This document shows positions 49,425 through 60,355 of a stretch of 64,000 bases of DNA, piece after piece. Below the pieces are notes generated by a model. It saw nothing but the letters and a program-made list of their open reading frames with translations, did no database searches and was not told the DNA's origin. Numbering within the stretch: position 1 is the first letter of the stretch; each line of letters opens with the position of its first letter. The translations under genes and the position numbers were made by a program. The stretch is from Ailanthus altissimus (lineage: Eukaryota; Streptophyta; Magnoliopsida; Sapindales; Simaroubaceae): the NCBI GenBank assembly GCA_946807835.1, contig OX327696.1, positions 9,498,501 through 9,562,500 of the forward strand, written 5' to 3'.

Positions 49425-49443
49425 TTTTTTTTTTTTTTTTTTT
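49425..49443. repeat. Poly-T run (19 bases)
   Basis: Uninterrupted T tract next to the GC-rich array, poly-A on the element's coding strand. Confidence 0.9.
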
Positions 49444-49451
49444 AGTGTAAG

Positions 49452-49735
49452 AACGCCGCGGCGCTGGTCTTATAGCGCTGCCGCGCTAGGGCTTCACAAG
49501 CCTCAGCGCTGGGGCGCTGCCTTACCAGCGCGGGCGCGCTGGAAGCAGTGCTTCCCGCGCTGGGGCGCCAGAAAACCAGCGCCCTCGCCCTTGTCCAGCG
49601 CTGGGGCGCCAAACAATCCGCGCCCCCGCGGTAATTCAGCGCTGGGGCGTCATACGCTCAGCGCTCCCGCGTTCATATGAACGCTGCCGCGCTGGACCTT
49701 AGCGCTGCAGCGTTCCAGGTGCTGTTTTTCACTGG
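49452..49735 (-). repeat. GC-rich GCGC module array in the leader
   Basis: About eleven loosely spaced modules of the type AGCGCTGGGGCGCC, AGCGCTGCCGCGCT or AGCGCGGGCGCGCT, roughly 25 bp apart, in otherwise AT-rich DNA. It lies between the primer site and the 22-bp motifs. The related relic shows a CpG-depleted trace at 20968-21075. Confidence 0.85.
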
Positions 49736-49840
49736 TTTGCATTTTTAACACTTAAAATGCATCCCAACAGCTCCGGAACTTGTCATACAACTTAGCCAAC
49801 ACTTAGCTAACACTAAAAAATCACCCATAACAACACAAAT

Positions 49841-49853
49841 TGCTCTGATACCA
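49841..49853 (-). other. Primer-binding site (initiator Met tRNA), exact
   Basis: Minus strand TGGTATCAGAGCA, two bases inside the 5' LTR. Confidence 0.95.
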
Positions 49854-49855
49854 AT

Positions 49856-52049
49856 TGTTGGGTTGTGTTGGGCGAATTTAACTTAGGGTTCTTGCATGTG
49901 GGTTTGTGTTCATCATACAAAACAATATACATATCTCATACATACATGTGCACAGCGGAAGATTAAATACAATGAACACTGAAAATAACATTTGATTAAT
50001 CTGAAATTCGAGATTGAGAAAATATCACCAATGAAGCCTTTGGATTAATTTTCTTTGAAGTCCACCATGAAATGAATCTTTGATCAATTCTAGCAATCAA
50101 CAAGGGTGAGTTTGATTGTCTAGAATGGCAGCATCTTAATCCAGCATATGTGTTTAACTCTTAAACATTTTACAAAGTTAAACCATTTAACTTAATTAAA
50201 TTTGTTTTTCCTTTTATTCAACTCTTGAATAAATAAAACAAATCTTGTTTTTAGTTATTACATTTAGCAACCATTAATTCAATTTGTTTTGTTGTTCTAA
50301 CACTTAAAACACAAAACAAACAATTTCAATTTCTCAAATTGAATTGGCTCCCAAAATGCAAAACCTAAAATCTAAAACATTTTTCAATTCTGAATTTTGA
50401 ATTTCATTTCACTTTATATACAAATGCATTAATTCCAAACTAATTTGAATTTCATTTGCATTTCATTTGGCTTAACCTAACCTTAGTTAACATTTAACCT
50501 TAGTTAGATTATTTTAACTTAACCTTTAAGTTAATAAATATTTAATTAATTTAACCATAGTTAACTAACTTAACCATGGTTAGGTTAACCTTTACTTAAC
50601 CTTTAAGTAAGGTTAACTTAATTAACTATATGATTAACCTTTAATCATAGTTAATTAAATCATTTATTTAACAATTAAATAAATAAATATTTATTCTTAT
50701 TATTTAACAATTAAATAATCATAAAGTGAAATTACTATTATATCCTTACTCGGTTACCAAGTTAACCTAAAGTGGGTCCCACCAATTTAACCGCATACTT
50801 TAGTTAACGTAACCTTAATAATTGCTGAATTATACTGTATTGAACAATTCAATACGGTACACTGCCCAAGTGCTCAAAGAGTACATTTTATATTGGGACT
50901 CTCTAGGTCTACACCCAATTTGTCAAATGGAACTGTTCCATTAATCCGTAATCGATGCCCCACGCACACGTTACGAATATTACAAATCAGCGTGTCAGAC
51001 CATACAAGTTGAGGTCATAACGTATACGTATAATCCTTCCATCATTTATATCCTGGATGTGCAGGGATATAGATCAGCACCGTCAAATCCCTATTTGCTC
51101 ATCCATAATCTTATCTCCAGATTCGTATCTCGATAAACAATATACGCAAACACTTTTGCTATATTGTTTAACCCTTTGGGAAACTCTTTTCCCGGGTTTA
51201 TGCTTGTGGCCACAAGACTTTATGAAATACAATCTCGGAGCATCGGATATACAACTTACCTACGTAAGCTGACGGATCCCGTATCTACGCACACCGGACT
51301 CCATGAGCATCGGACCATACCCAGCGACACATAGCGGTCAGACCATGAAAGGTCTCTGACATATGTGGAACCAAAGCATGATGGATCACTCACAAGACCA
51401 CCGTGGCGCTCAGGTCAAAGGACCACGAATACTACTCAACTCGAGAGGACCTTCCTTTGACGGTGTCATAGGATATCTATTGGGGTCCTCATAAGTCTGT
51501 TCAGTATCCAGTCCTGACTGGATACCCGCATGCCTATACAAGCTCTAAGCTCATGGTCAGCTAAGAACAACCATCTGAACCAGTCAGATATAGACATACA
51601 CTAATCTATATATAGTGAATCACCGATAGACCCGCATTAGTGATTATAGATCAGGAACATTATCTTTGAGACATACTTACATAATGATATTTCTTAACTC
51701 CTATTGCAACTCTTTGCAACTATATCATTACAAGTATACTCTCAGGTCTTTGTCCCATTATAGACAAGGTTCTAACTCTTTAGACCTCGCTGACTCTTAT
51801 AACCTGCTAACTCTTAACAGTGCTAACTTTTAGCATTTATAACTCTCAGCTTTGCTAACTATTAGTTCTGATCTAAACTCCTTTAGACTAGATCTGAACT
51901 CTTTCAGATCAAACAATGTCTCTAATGTTACTAGCATTATACCATATTAATATGATATTAATAATCTTTATTCGAAATGTTTATTGTATAAATATTAACA
52001 ATTAATATTCATACAATATTGGAATGGCACGTGAGCACCAACTCCAACA
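49856..52049 (-). repeat. 5' LTR of the young copia element
   Basis: 2,194 bp; transcription would run leftward from it. Followed by target duplication AATTT at 52050-52054. Confidence 0.95.
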
Positions 52050-52170
52050 AATTTCTCACATACCTGGCTTAGGTAAAATTTCTTTTACAAAAAAGTAAAG
52101 AACAAAAAGATTAGGTGTTTGTTACAAGTGTACACATACGACCTGTAACACAAGATGCCGCAGTTTAGAA

Positions 52171-52416
52171 ATGGTATCTATAAATCACGAAGATAAAATT
52201 AGATTCATTAGGGATAGCCTGAGTAAGGAGTCTTTAGATGATATCTTAATGACTATTAAGACATATACTAGTGGATATGTGCATATTGCCATTCATTATT
52301 TATTAGAATTATTCCTAAATGAACATGAGCAGTACAGTCTCGGGAATCTGACTCTAAAAGATCATGTTTGCCAATTTATAAGAAAATTGGATGGGAAAAT
52401 TGTCCCCGATCCATAG
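52171..52416 (+). CDS. Unrecognised 81-residue ORF
   Basis: Open frame beginning MVSINHEDKIRFIRDSLSKE and ending in KIVPDP, between the young copia insertion and the LOG fragment. Composition looks protein-like (helical, mixed charge) rather than low complexity, and it is longer than its neighbours in this AT-rich stretch. I do not recognise a family. It may be a captured host exon or part of the Athila 3' region. It could also be chance. Confidence 0.3.
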   Translation: MVSINHEDKIRFIRDSLSKESLDDILMTIKTYTSGYVHIAIHYLLELFLNEHEQYSLGNLTLKDHVCQFIRKLDGKIVPDP

Positions 52417-52589
52417 AGGGCATTTAAGCCATTTCTGAAAATAAACCAGAGGAAGATGTAAGCCACAATCACAACTACTTGTACATATTTACCATAGCTG
52501 TTAATTTTGAAAATGTTCATTTCAACCTTAAACGTCTTCTCCAATAATAACCAACCACCCATATCTGACTTTGATTTTGAAAATTTGTA

Positions 52590-52737
52590 TTTAAAGCTTA
52601 ATCCCATCCAATAACAACCAACTACTCATTTAATTATGCATTGCAACACCTTTTGTTTTGGCTCTATAAATACATTGTATTATTTTTGCATCTTCATACA
52701 TACTTAAAATCATTCAAAGGTTAGGGAGAGTGTAACA
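52590..52737 (+). promoter_or_regulatory. Promoter-like segment upstream of the LOG fragment
   Basis: CCAATAACAACC at about 52608 (CAAT-type), a TATA box in CTCTATAAATACATT (52662-52676), then an A/T/C-rich leader of about 65 bases before ATG at 52738. The layout is that of a plant core promoter and 5' UTR. Confidence 0.45.
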
Positions 52738-52924
52738 ATGAGAGAAACATCAACTCGTAAATTCACAAAACATTTGTGTCTTTTATGGATCTAGCCTTGA
52801 AAAAATAAGATAGTTTGTAGAAGTAGCAGAAACCCTTGGTATGGTGTTAGCTGAGAAAAAAATTCATTTAGTATATGAGGGAGGTAACTATGGATTAATG
52901 GGGTGTGTAGCAGTAGCTGCCCAT
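52738..52924 (+). pseudogene. LOG-type gene fragment (cytokinin riboside monophosphate phosphoribohydrolase family), captured
   Basis: From 52772 one frame reads ICVFYGSSLEKIR, a TAG stop, then FVEVAETLGMVLAEKKIHLV followed by YEGGNYGLMGCVAVAAH. This matches the N-terminal part of plant LOG/LOG-like enzymes, with the FCGSS-type start and the VYGGGNxGLMG nucleotide-binding loop, which here has one Gly changed to Glu. An ATG at 52738 with a plausible leader lies upstream but in another frame (+1 shift). The homology ends at about 52924, exactly where Athila LTR similarity begins. The family releases active cytokinin from its nucleotide; this fragment cannot. Confidence 0.75.
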
Positions 52925-53563
52925 AAATGTGCCTATTTAAGGACACTTTTGGTTGAAGGGGAGATATATCTTCTGTCTTTTTGTTAATCTTTATTTACTT
53001 TCATTGTATTCCATTTTCTTAAGTTATGTTGTTCTAAATTCACAGTTAAGGTTAGGAGTGAAACACTTAATAGAGGTGCAGTTTATCACTTTGATCCTAC
53101 TCTTATATTTCATGTTTGTTTCCAATGATTTGATTTATTATTTTTGAAAGTGGTTTTGGTTTGTTTGAAGCCTTGCTTCTTTGTAGACTAAGGGCATAAA
53201 TAATGTTTAGAAAGCTCTTCTACATATCAATAATATATTTTTACAAATTATGTTTTTCATCAATTGAAATCATTTTCCAAGTGAGTAAAAGGATTAAAGG
53301 GACTCTACTATAACCGAAGTAAGTGTGGATCTTTAATGTCTTAATGTTCTTCTAAATTTATTTTTTAATTTACACCTGGTAATATTTTCTTTTAAAATCA
53401 ACCAATATTCTCCATCTTTGGGTACAATACTTCATTATGCTTGAATATTGACAAACAACCTCTACTCTTGGTGATCACTCCCTGTGGATACGACACTTGA
53501 ACTCACGAGTAAATACTATAATTAAGAAAACCTATACTTGGGTAATACAATATTTAACTTGTA
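52920..53563 (+). repeat. Truncated Athila LTR
   Basis: About 644 bp matching the last 648 bp of the LTR at 35910-37080. It ends TAACTTGTA (canonical TTGCA in the other copy). The first 520 bp of the LTR are missing and replaced by the LOG fragment. Confidence 0.85.
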
Positions 53564-53682
53564 GCATCAAGCGCGTGAAAAGAGCTTATGAGCTTGAACG
53601 AGTGGAAGAATGCGCCGTGATGAAGCCATGGAATGTCGAGCTGCTGAAGAAATACTATTCTTACATCTTTATTTTTCTTTAA
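53564..53682 (+). pseudogene. Tat pol C-terminus
   Basis: Reads KRAYELERVEECAVMKPWNV followed by ELLKKYYS and ends shortly after. This is the usual end of Tat/gypsy integrase (a G-x-Y-x-L-E segment, then PWN-x-x-x-L-x-x-YY). It resumes the coding left off at about 35300 and shows that the Athila complex lies inside this gene. Confidence 0.75.
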
Positions 53683-53689
53683 AGCATTA

Positions 53690-54105
53690 TATACCTGCTA
53701 TATAAGGACAATCTTTACTAATACAAGTGTTATTTCTTTGCATGTACCTCTGCATAAATTGTTGCTTAGAATCTGAATCAAACAATATAAATACCTGTAA
53801 ATAATCAACATTGAAGACAATAATACCCTTAGAGGTATAATTTGTAGGGATATTCTTTTCGGGCACTAGAATGAAATCCATTCTTACCACAAGCTTTTAA
53901 TAATATGGCTATGATCTGTCATTACATACGACTATCTCTACTATAGAAAGAAAAAAGAAAGAAAAAAAAAGAGAGAAGAAAAAGCAAATACATAAATAAA
54001 TACTAGAAAAAATAGGCTTTCTACTTATGCATCGTGCAAAAAATGATTTTTATTAGCTATAGCAAAGAAATAAACTTCATAGAAGTCGAAATATGAAGAA
54101 ATCAA
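53690..54105. other. Tat 3' region, no gene
   Basis: AT-rich, with a purine-rich stretch of A and G at 53941-53990. No recognised coding sequence. Confidence 0.5.
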
Positions 54106-55370
54106 TATGCCTGGCATTCATGAGGTTACTTATAGACTACCAAATATGGTAATAGTCTCAGAGGAAAATGCAACAGAGGTGTGGCAATCAAGGGCTTGAC
54201 TGAGATGATATTAACACTAAGTAGAGGGGCGACACTCATAAGGTTACCCACAGACCACTGGATAGGGTAACACTCTTAAAGGAGAACCTAATGAATGTGT
54301 AGTACCCAAAAAAGGGTTGACTATGAAGATATTGAAAACAACAATGCCCTTAGAGGTTTATTCCATAGAGGGGTGGCACTTATAAGGTTAGCCACAAACC
54401 ATTGGATAGGGTAACACTCTCAGAAGAAAACCCTATAGAGGTGCAGCAGTTAATGGGTTTACCAAGATGATATTAATACTTTATAGGGGGACGGCACTCA
54501 TGAGGTTACTCACAAACCATCAGACAGGGTAACGCTTTTAGAGAAAAACCTTACGAACGAGTACAACCCAAAAAGGGGCTGATTAGGAAGGCATTGAAAA
54601 TAGCAATGCCTTTAGAGGTATACTCCACAGGGGGACGACATTCATAAGGTTAGCCACAGATCACTAGATAGGGTAATGCTTTTAGAGGAGAACCTTACGG
54701 AGGTGCGACACCCAAGGGGTTGATTGAAATAATTTTTACACTTCATAAGGGGATAACACTCATGAGGTTACTCACAACTAATCGTAAATGGTAATGTTAT
54801 CAAAGGAGAACCCTACGAACTTGCAGCACCCAAAAAGGGGCTAACCAGGAAGTTATTGGAGATAGTAACATCGTTAGAGGTATACTCTATAAAGGGGTGG
54901 CACTCATGAGGTTACCTACAGACTACTAGATAGGATAACACTCTTAGAGAAGAACCCTACAATGATGCGATACTCAAGGGGTTGACCGAGATGATATTTA
55001 CACTCCGTAGGAGGGCAAGACTCATGAGGTTATCTACGGACTACTAAATAGGGTAACGCTCTCAAAGGAGAACCCTATAAATGTGCATTACCAAAAAAAA
55101 AGCTAACAAGGAAGATCGAAGACGGTAATACCCTTAGTGTTATACTTCTTAGGGGGGGCGACACTTATGAGGTTATGCACAGACCACTGGACAAGGTAAC
55201 ACTCTCAGAGGAGAACCCTATGAAGGTGCGACACTTAAAGGGTTGACTGAAAGATAGTCTGTATGGGGACGGTACTCATGAGGTTACCCATAGACCATCA
55301 GATAGGGTAACGCTCTCAGAAGAAATCTCTACGGATGTGCAACGACTAAAAAGGAGCAGTCCAAAGACTT
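54106..55370 (+). repeat. Dimeric tandem repeat, alternating 118/144 bp (262-bp unit)
   Basis: The core (ACTCATGAGGTTACCCACAG, then a run like GGATAGGGTAACACTCTCAG) starts at 54116, 54234, 54378, 54496, 54640, 54758, 54902, 55020, 55163 and 55274. Spacings are 118, 144, 118, 144, 118, 144, 118, 143 and 111. The two monomer types differ in their spacers: one carries GGGGTTGAC...GATGATATT, the other AAAAAGGGGCTGACCAGGAA with an extra CCCTTAGAGGTATACTC block. About 4.5 dimers, with substitutions between copies but almost no length change. Confidence 0.95.
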
Positions 55371-55859
55371 GTTACAAAGAATAATTAGATAGTTCCATCA
55401 GAATAATTTAAAAGACCGATGTATGTTATAAAGACTTCTACTGATCAGCTCAGACATCACTTCATCGGTATGGCTTTGTGTGAATATTTATTTAAGCCAT
55501 CTAAACTCACATTCTTGATATTATTGTTTCCTTATTACTTGATTGAACTCTATATATACTCATTTGGAATTATTATTTGTTGCAATGCAAGCACCACTCT
55601 GCTCAGCTTTAGCAGATTGTCACGCCGTAGAAAGAGTACTGACCTCTTGCCTATCTACATAAGTTTGCTCTAAGTTTTTAGGTATTATTATGAAATGAAC
55701 AAGTCCATATTAATATTAATCGAGGCGCATATTTCAAGTTATAAGAATAAGTTTACAACATTCCAAGACAGAAGACAAAGAATGTCAGTTAAACTTATAT
55801 TGATTAGAATGAAAAATTACAAATGCTAGTATAGAAACAAAAGAAATAAAGTGCATCGG
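55371..55859. other. Spacer between tandem array and antisense ORF
   Basis: No recognised feature. The short plus-strand frame at 55419-55673 has no family motif. Confidence 0.5.
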
Positions 55860-58257
55860 CTCAAATAGCCAGAACAATATCAATAGACTCTAAGTCAACC
55901 ACTATAGCATTTCCTAGATCTACATCAATTGAAGGAGGAATAACTTGAGGAGCACTACCTAGAATAGCTTCAACTAATCTTGACGGTTAAGTAGGAGCGA
56001 CATCAGATGGTGCCTGGACTTGGTTAGCTAAAGTGGGAGCAGCTGATTGGTTCTCACCAAGGGGAGCCGTTGTCTGATTGTCACTAGGAGAAGCAGCTGT
56101 TTTAATAGTGGTAGCATTCACAGGAGTATGGTTAATCACCTCAGTTTTTCTTTGAGCCTGAGAAGTCTCTCATTCCAAGGATTTCCCTTTAGCGGTTAAG
56201 TCCTATATCCATTGAAGGTCGATCTCAGGATAATTTTCTTCGAAGGGACTGATTGACCTTTAAAAGCCTTCCACCATACCTTGGTAAAAACCGTCATCAT
56301 GACCAGTAGACCAGGAACTTCCCTGATCTTCAAGTTGGACTGCCAAGTTATTCTTGGTCTGCTCGACCAAGGTTTTTTCCTTTTGCGCTATTGTAAGCTA
56401 TCTCTCTAACTCATCATTTTGCTTCACCAACTCGGAAGTGCGGCTCTTAGCCATTGCTATAGACTTGGCAAGTTTATATTTAGCTAACCTCTTTTGGTTC
56501 CCTAGCTTGGAAACCCTACTCTCCGCCTCAGCCCAACTAGTTTACAAATCTTTGATACAAGCAGCCAGCTCCTGTGTTCACCTTATCTCTTGGTCCGTAT
56601 TCCTTCTGGCCTGCAAAGCCTCTTTGTTTACCTGTGCAAAGCTCTCTTAAACTCATGGAACCAAGTTACCATCTCTAAAATCTTGGTTCGAAATCAATAA
56701 AAAAATTATATATACTAAAAACTAAATATAATAGAGTGAGAATTCAAAAACAAAGACATATCACAATAACATAGAAAAAGAGAAAAACTACATCCATAAC
56801 GGATCCCACAATAGCATGAAATCCAGTGATAGGATCTATAGAAAAAATATGAGCCACCAAGGTCGGGCTCAAATACTTTTCAATCTCCTTCATGAAGGGT
56901 AGCAAGAAACCTAGGTCTTTCATTATCTTCAGGACCAGAACAGATGAAGAGACTAGCATATAAGGCCCTTCCCTTATCAAGGGCTTTTTCTTGCCCCTCA
57001 ACTTGATGCCCTTATAGGTTGGACAGATGGGGGCGTCTACATTGAATACCAAGTCAGAGAACATCGTCCTTACCTTATACTTGAGAAGAACGAGGAACTT
57101 GCACTTAAAGGGCTACTTGTCCTATCCCTTGAAAGCCAGCCCGTACTTTCCCCCCTACCTTGATTAGGAGGACTTGAAACTCTCCATCCTTGAAGGCTTA
57201 GTCAGCCCCTATCTATTTAATCGATTAGCCCGCGTCTATGAACGGAGCCCCTGCCGCAGTCCTTTCCTTTAAGGCTAAATAGAAGCCTTATAACATGGTC
57301 AGGGTTAATAGCACCACTACCTCAAGAAGATGAACTGGATCCATTTGTGCGGCTTCTCTTCTTTCTCTCATAACCTCATTGTTAGGACATTTTTGCATAA
57401 GCCACATAAGTAAAAGAAGAATAAGGAAGGAAAGAAGCAAAGCTAAAAGAGCTATACTCATTACGAACATGAGGCTTCCTGGAATGAAGGCGACCAAGCC
57501 TAATTAAATAAGATTGGCAAGAGAAAGAAGGTTCTGAATAAGACAAAAATGAGCGAGAACGACTGCAATTTGAGCACCTATTATCTTGAAAACCTCAAAA
57601 TTAGTAGTCCAAGTCGCTAAAATTTATGAAACATAAGAAAGAGAAGAGGGAAAAAGAAAAAAAAAGATTAACTACAAAAAGAATAAAAGAACTTACGTTC
57701 AGAGAAAATTTTGTAAGGACAACTCAATTTCCCCATCTCCTCTTGGGGACTACCTGATCACATTCACCTCCAATCAAGAATCACTCTTCCTTCTAGTCCT
57801 TAATAGAGGATAGACGGCTAGAGATAGAGTTTTGAAGACCATGAAATGAAAGGTTTTAGAAGCCCCTCTGACTTCTAGGACTGCTTTTAAAATGGTATAG
57901 GTGGTGTAGCTTTTAGTAATGGTGGGAGGATTTCAAGTCAGCTTGATTCAGGCTGGACATTTGATATTTTACATCCAGCTCAAATTCTATAGCCTTTATA
58001 TCTTCTATTAAATCCCGACCAGGGTCCTCAGGATTAGCTTCTAAGTCCTCACCTATAATAGATATTAGCTCAGCCTCAGTAATCATAGCAAGGGAAGATG
58101 ATGGTACGTGGCCAGCTGAGGTGGACGCTCCTTTACTCCCATTGGCCCCACTAGACCTTTTCACAAGTGGGACCTCAGGGCTAGTTTCATTTTCTTCCTC
58201 GTTTGCCATATTAATGGTAGGAAACCCTAAATCTAAATTTTTTATTCTAAAAGTCAT
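55860..58257 (-). pseudogene. Antisense ORF of the Tat element (Transposase_28-like), broken
   Basis: Minus strand. It starts at 58257 with an acidic, Ser-rich N-terminus (MANEEENETSPEVPLVKRSS) and an acidic segment. Further on, broken frames give a heptad-like charged region at about 56380-56600 (for example QKRLAKYKLAKSIAMAKSRT) that suggests a coiled coil. A protein of this layout, antisense between pol and the 3' LTR, is known from Tat-lineage elements; its role is unknown. Frameshifts after 57913 and stops break it. The assignment rests on position and layout more than on motif identity. Confidence 0.45.
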
Positions 58258-59354
58258 ATTTTCCTAAAACCTAAATGAAGACACAGAGAGCAAGGATGGA
58301 CAATCCTACCCAAAAAAAGAGAAGAAAGAATGAGTAAAAAAGGCATTAAAGAAAAGCTATGAAAATACCAAAAAAAGGAAAATGCAACAAAAATACAAAA
58401 CTTTTATCACTGTATGTATACGAATAAACACACATAATAAACAGTATGAAAGAGATGAAAGAAGAAACTTACCAGAAGGAAGTGTGAATATAAAAAAGCC
58501 CTAAAACACAAGAACAAACAAAGAAGATGAATCGAAAAATGCCATAAAATGCCCACGGAGGGAAATTAGAAGCTTGAGAGAAAAAGAAAATGAAATAAAT
58601 GAAAATTTGGACCAAGAAAAGGCTTTTATAGCCATTAGGGTTGAAACATTATAATCGTTCAGATAAAATGAATAGATGAGATCATCAATGAAACCCAAGA
58701 GAGGTCACTTCTACAGAACAACGCAACGTCTCGAATTAGCAGAACATTTAATGCACGTTTCTTTAGAACTTTTAATTTGGACCGTTTAAATTCAAAAATT
58801 AAATAGACCAGATCTTCATAGTCATATAAACATCATCTAAAAATAGTAAAGAAATGATGTTCCAGCTTCAATGACCCTTAGCCACATGATCAAAGAAGAA
58901 TCAACGGCTGAAGTTAGTTCTTGTGCTTATGACGCTTTCTCATACATATCAAGGATGACATTTCAAATCTTTATCATCATGACCTGAAAAGTGATCGGAG
59001 TATAAGGAAAATGTAAAAATACAGAAGTAACTTGTTCCACATCATAACCCAAGCAGCTACAACAAGAAAAATAAACCGAGTAGGTCAGCTCACAACGCAC
59101 TATTATTCAGCACCTTAAGATAAACCAAAAAGTAATTTCAAAGAGAGAAATTTGGGCGGGTCCAGGGAAGTTTTCAAGAGTTCAAAGTAGGTAAAATACA
59201 ACAATAAAGTTTTCAGTTTTGAATAAATCAAAACTAAAAACTAGTGGACCCCTATTTTCCATTAGAAATCTCCGTAGCGGCTTAGCTCCTAAAGGCCCCA
59301 AAACTAACCCTCTAGATAACCTATTTATGGTCCGGTCCAAGGGTCCAACGAGGT
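58258..59354. other. Tat 3' untranslated region, no gene
   Basis: AT-rich with purine-rich stretches (for example GAAAGAGATGAAAGAAGAAA near 58448). The true start of the 3' LTR may lie here, but I could not find a convincing TG start with a polypurine tract. Confidence 0.5.
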
Positions 59355-60355
59355 AAGGGTCACCAAGGCAAGATAAACTGGGCCTCAAGTAACTTTCAAG
59401 CATAAAACCTGATTGGTCGCTCAAATCAGATCTAGTCCGAACCATTTAAATACCAGTCCTATACCATTATGACTTGATTAGAACTCTAAACATATGTACT
59501 ACCAAGGCCGACAAAACACAAGGATACTAGATTGGATAAAGTACAAAACCACTCAAAAGGCGAATGGTCCTCAGATTGAACAATTCATTTTATAATTGGG
59601 TATCACCACATTTGGACACTCACCTAACTTACCAAAGCAAGACTCAAGACTAGCTATTATCAAGCATATTATGAGGAAGACTGGATCGACAAAAATATCA
59701 GAACCGCTCTCATACAGCAGGACTGAGCAAGACCACGCATTACAAAATGCCGAGCCGAACAGTAGCCAACAACTTGAAAAGGAAAATTTGAATAAAGATA
59801 AACTTAAGAAGGAATCCAACGCTATTTAAGAGATAGAGTCATAAAAGAATAAGAATTATGATTTTTTTTGGGAAGAAATCCCTAAAATGACGCCAAACGA
59901 TAAGAGGATTAGCCAAAAATAATTAGGACTTACCCAAAACCAAGAGAGATTACTTAAACAACTATAAACACCAGCGAAGATAAGCATAAGCACAAGGAAT
60001 ATTCCAGAAAGACCGATACTATAAAAAGGTAAGAAAACTACATAGAAGAGACAAAGATAACTTTGGTATCCAATTCTTCCATTTTATTTCTTTGATTTTG
60101 TTCTCTTTTGATCCCACAATATCACTAAAATACCTATACCTGACTTAAACATCGAAGAGTCTTCAACGAAACCCACCCCAACGAGGTTTTAATGACAGTT
60201 TTAGTATTTTGCAGGTGTTTACAACTATTGTGATGGAAGAGAAGTCCAACGAGATTGAAGCCTCAAGGCCAGTCAGACAGAGCCCAAGGTGCTGATTCTT
60301 GCAACAAAATAAATTTTAAACTCTTTGGCCCAAAAAAATCATTTTTTTGTCAACA
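59355..60355 (+). repeat. 3' LTR copy of the Tat element
   Basis: Matches 26160-26799 plus 28115-28476 and lacks the 1.3-kb solo LTR. Ends TTTGTCAACA. The 5' limit is the limit of similarity, not a proven LTR start. Confidence 0.75.

Larger units (their letters stand above)
42723..52049 (-). mobile_element. Young non-autonomous Tork/Angela-like copia element
   Basis: 9,327 bp with two 2,194-bp LTRs in which I noticed no difference, TG...CA ends, and an exact target duplication AATTT (42718-42722 and 52050-52054). The primer site (exact initiator Met match) and polypurine tract are at the correct inner borders. The 4,939-bp interior has no ORF beyond about 65 residues, only decayed copia integrase and RT traces. 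It must have been copied with proteins supplied by another element. It sits within the 3' part of the Athila complex. Confidence 0.95.
35300..53563 (+). mobile_element. Athila-lineage gypsy complex inserted in the Tat element
   Basis: Plus strand. An Athila 3'-type leader and polypurine tract (to 35909) are followed by an LTR (35910-37080), primer site, gag, protease, RT, RNase H and integrase to about 42562, then the nested copia element, a short unrecognised stretch, a captured gene fragment and a truncated LTR (about 52920-53563). The left end is not LTR-bounded and no target duplication was found, so the complex has been rearranged. Confidence 0.75.
26160..60355 (+). mobile_element. Tat-lineage Ty3/gypsy element expanded by nested insertions
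   Basis: Matching LTR copies lie at 26160-28476 (interrupted by a solo LTR) and about 59355-60355. Between them in order are a decayed primer site, gag, a gap filled by hAT, RNase H/integrase (33342-35300), an Athila insertion, the pol C-terminus (53564-53682), a tandem repeat array, an antisense ORF relic and the 3' LTR. The order pol, repeats, antisense ORF, LTR is known in the Tat lineage. Protease and most of RT are missing. The 5' start of the LTR could not be fixed, so the left limit is the point where copia similarity ends. Confidence 0.75.

Noticed and set aside
54106..55370. CRISPR-like array of regularly spaced repeats
   Set aside because: Plant nuclear context, long degenerate monomers and repeats without unique short spacers; it is a tandem satellite-like array.
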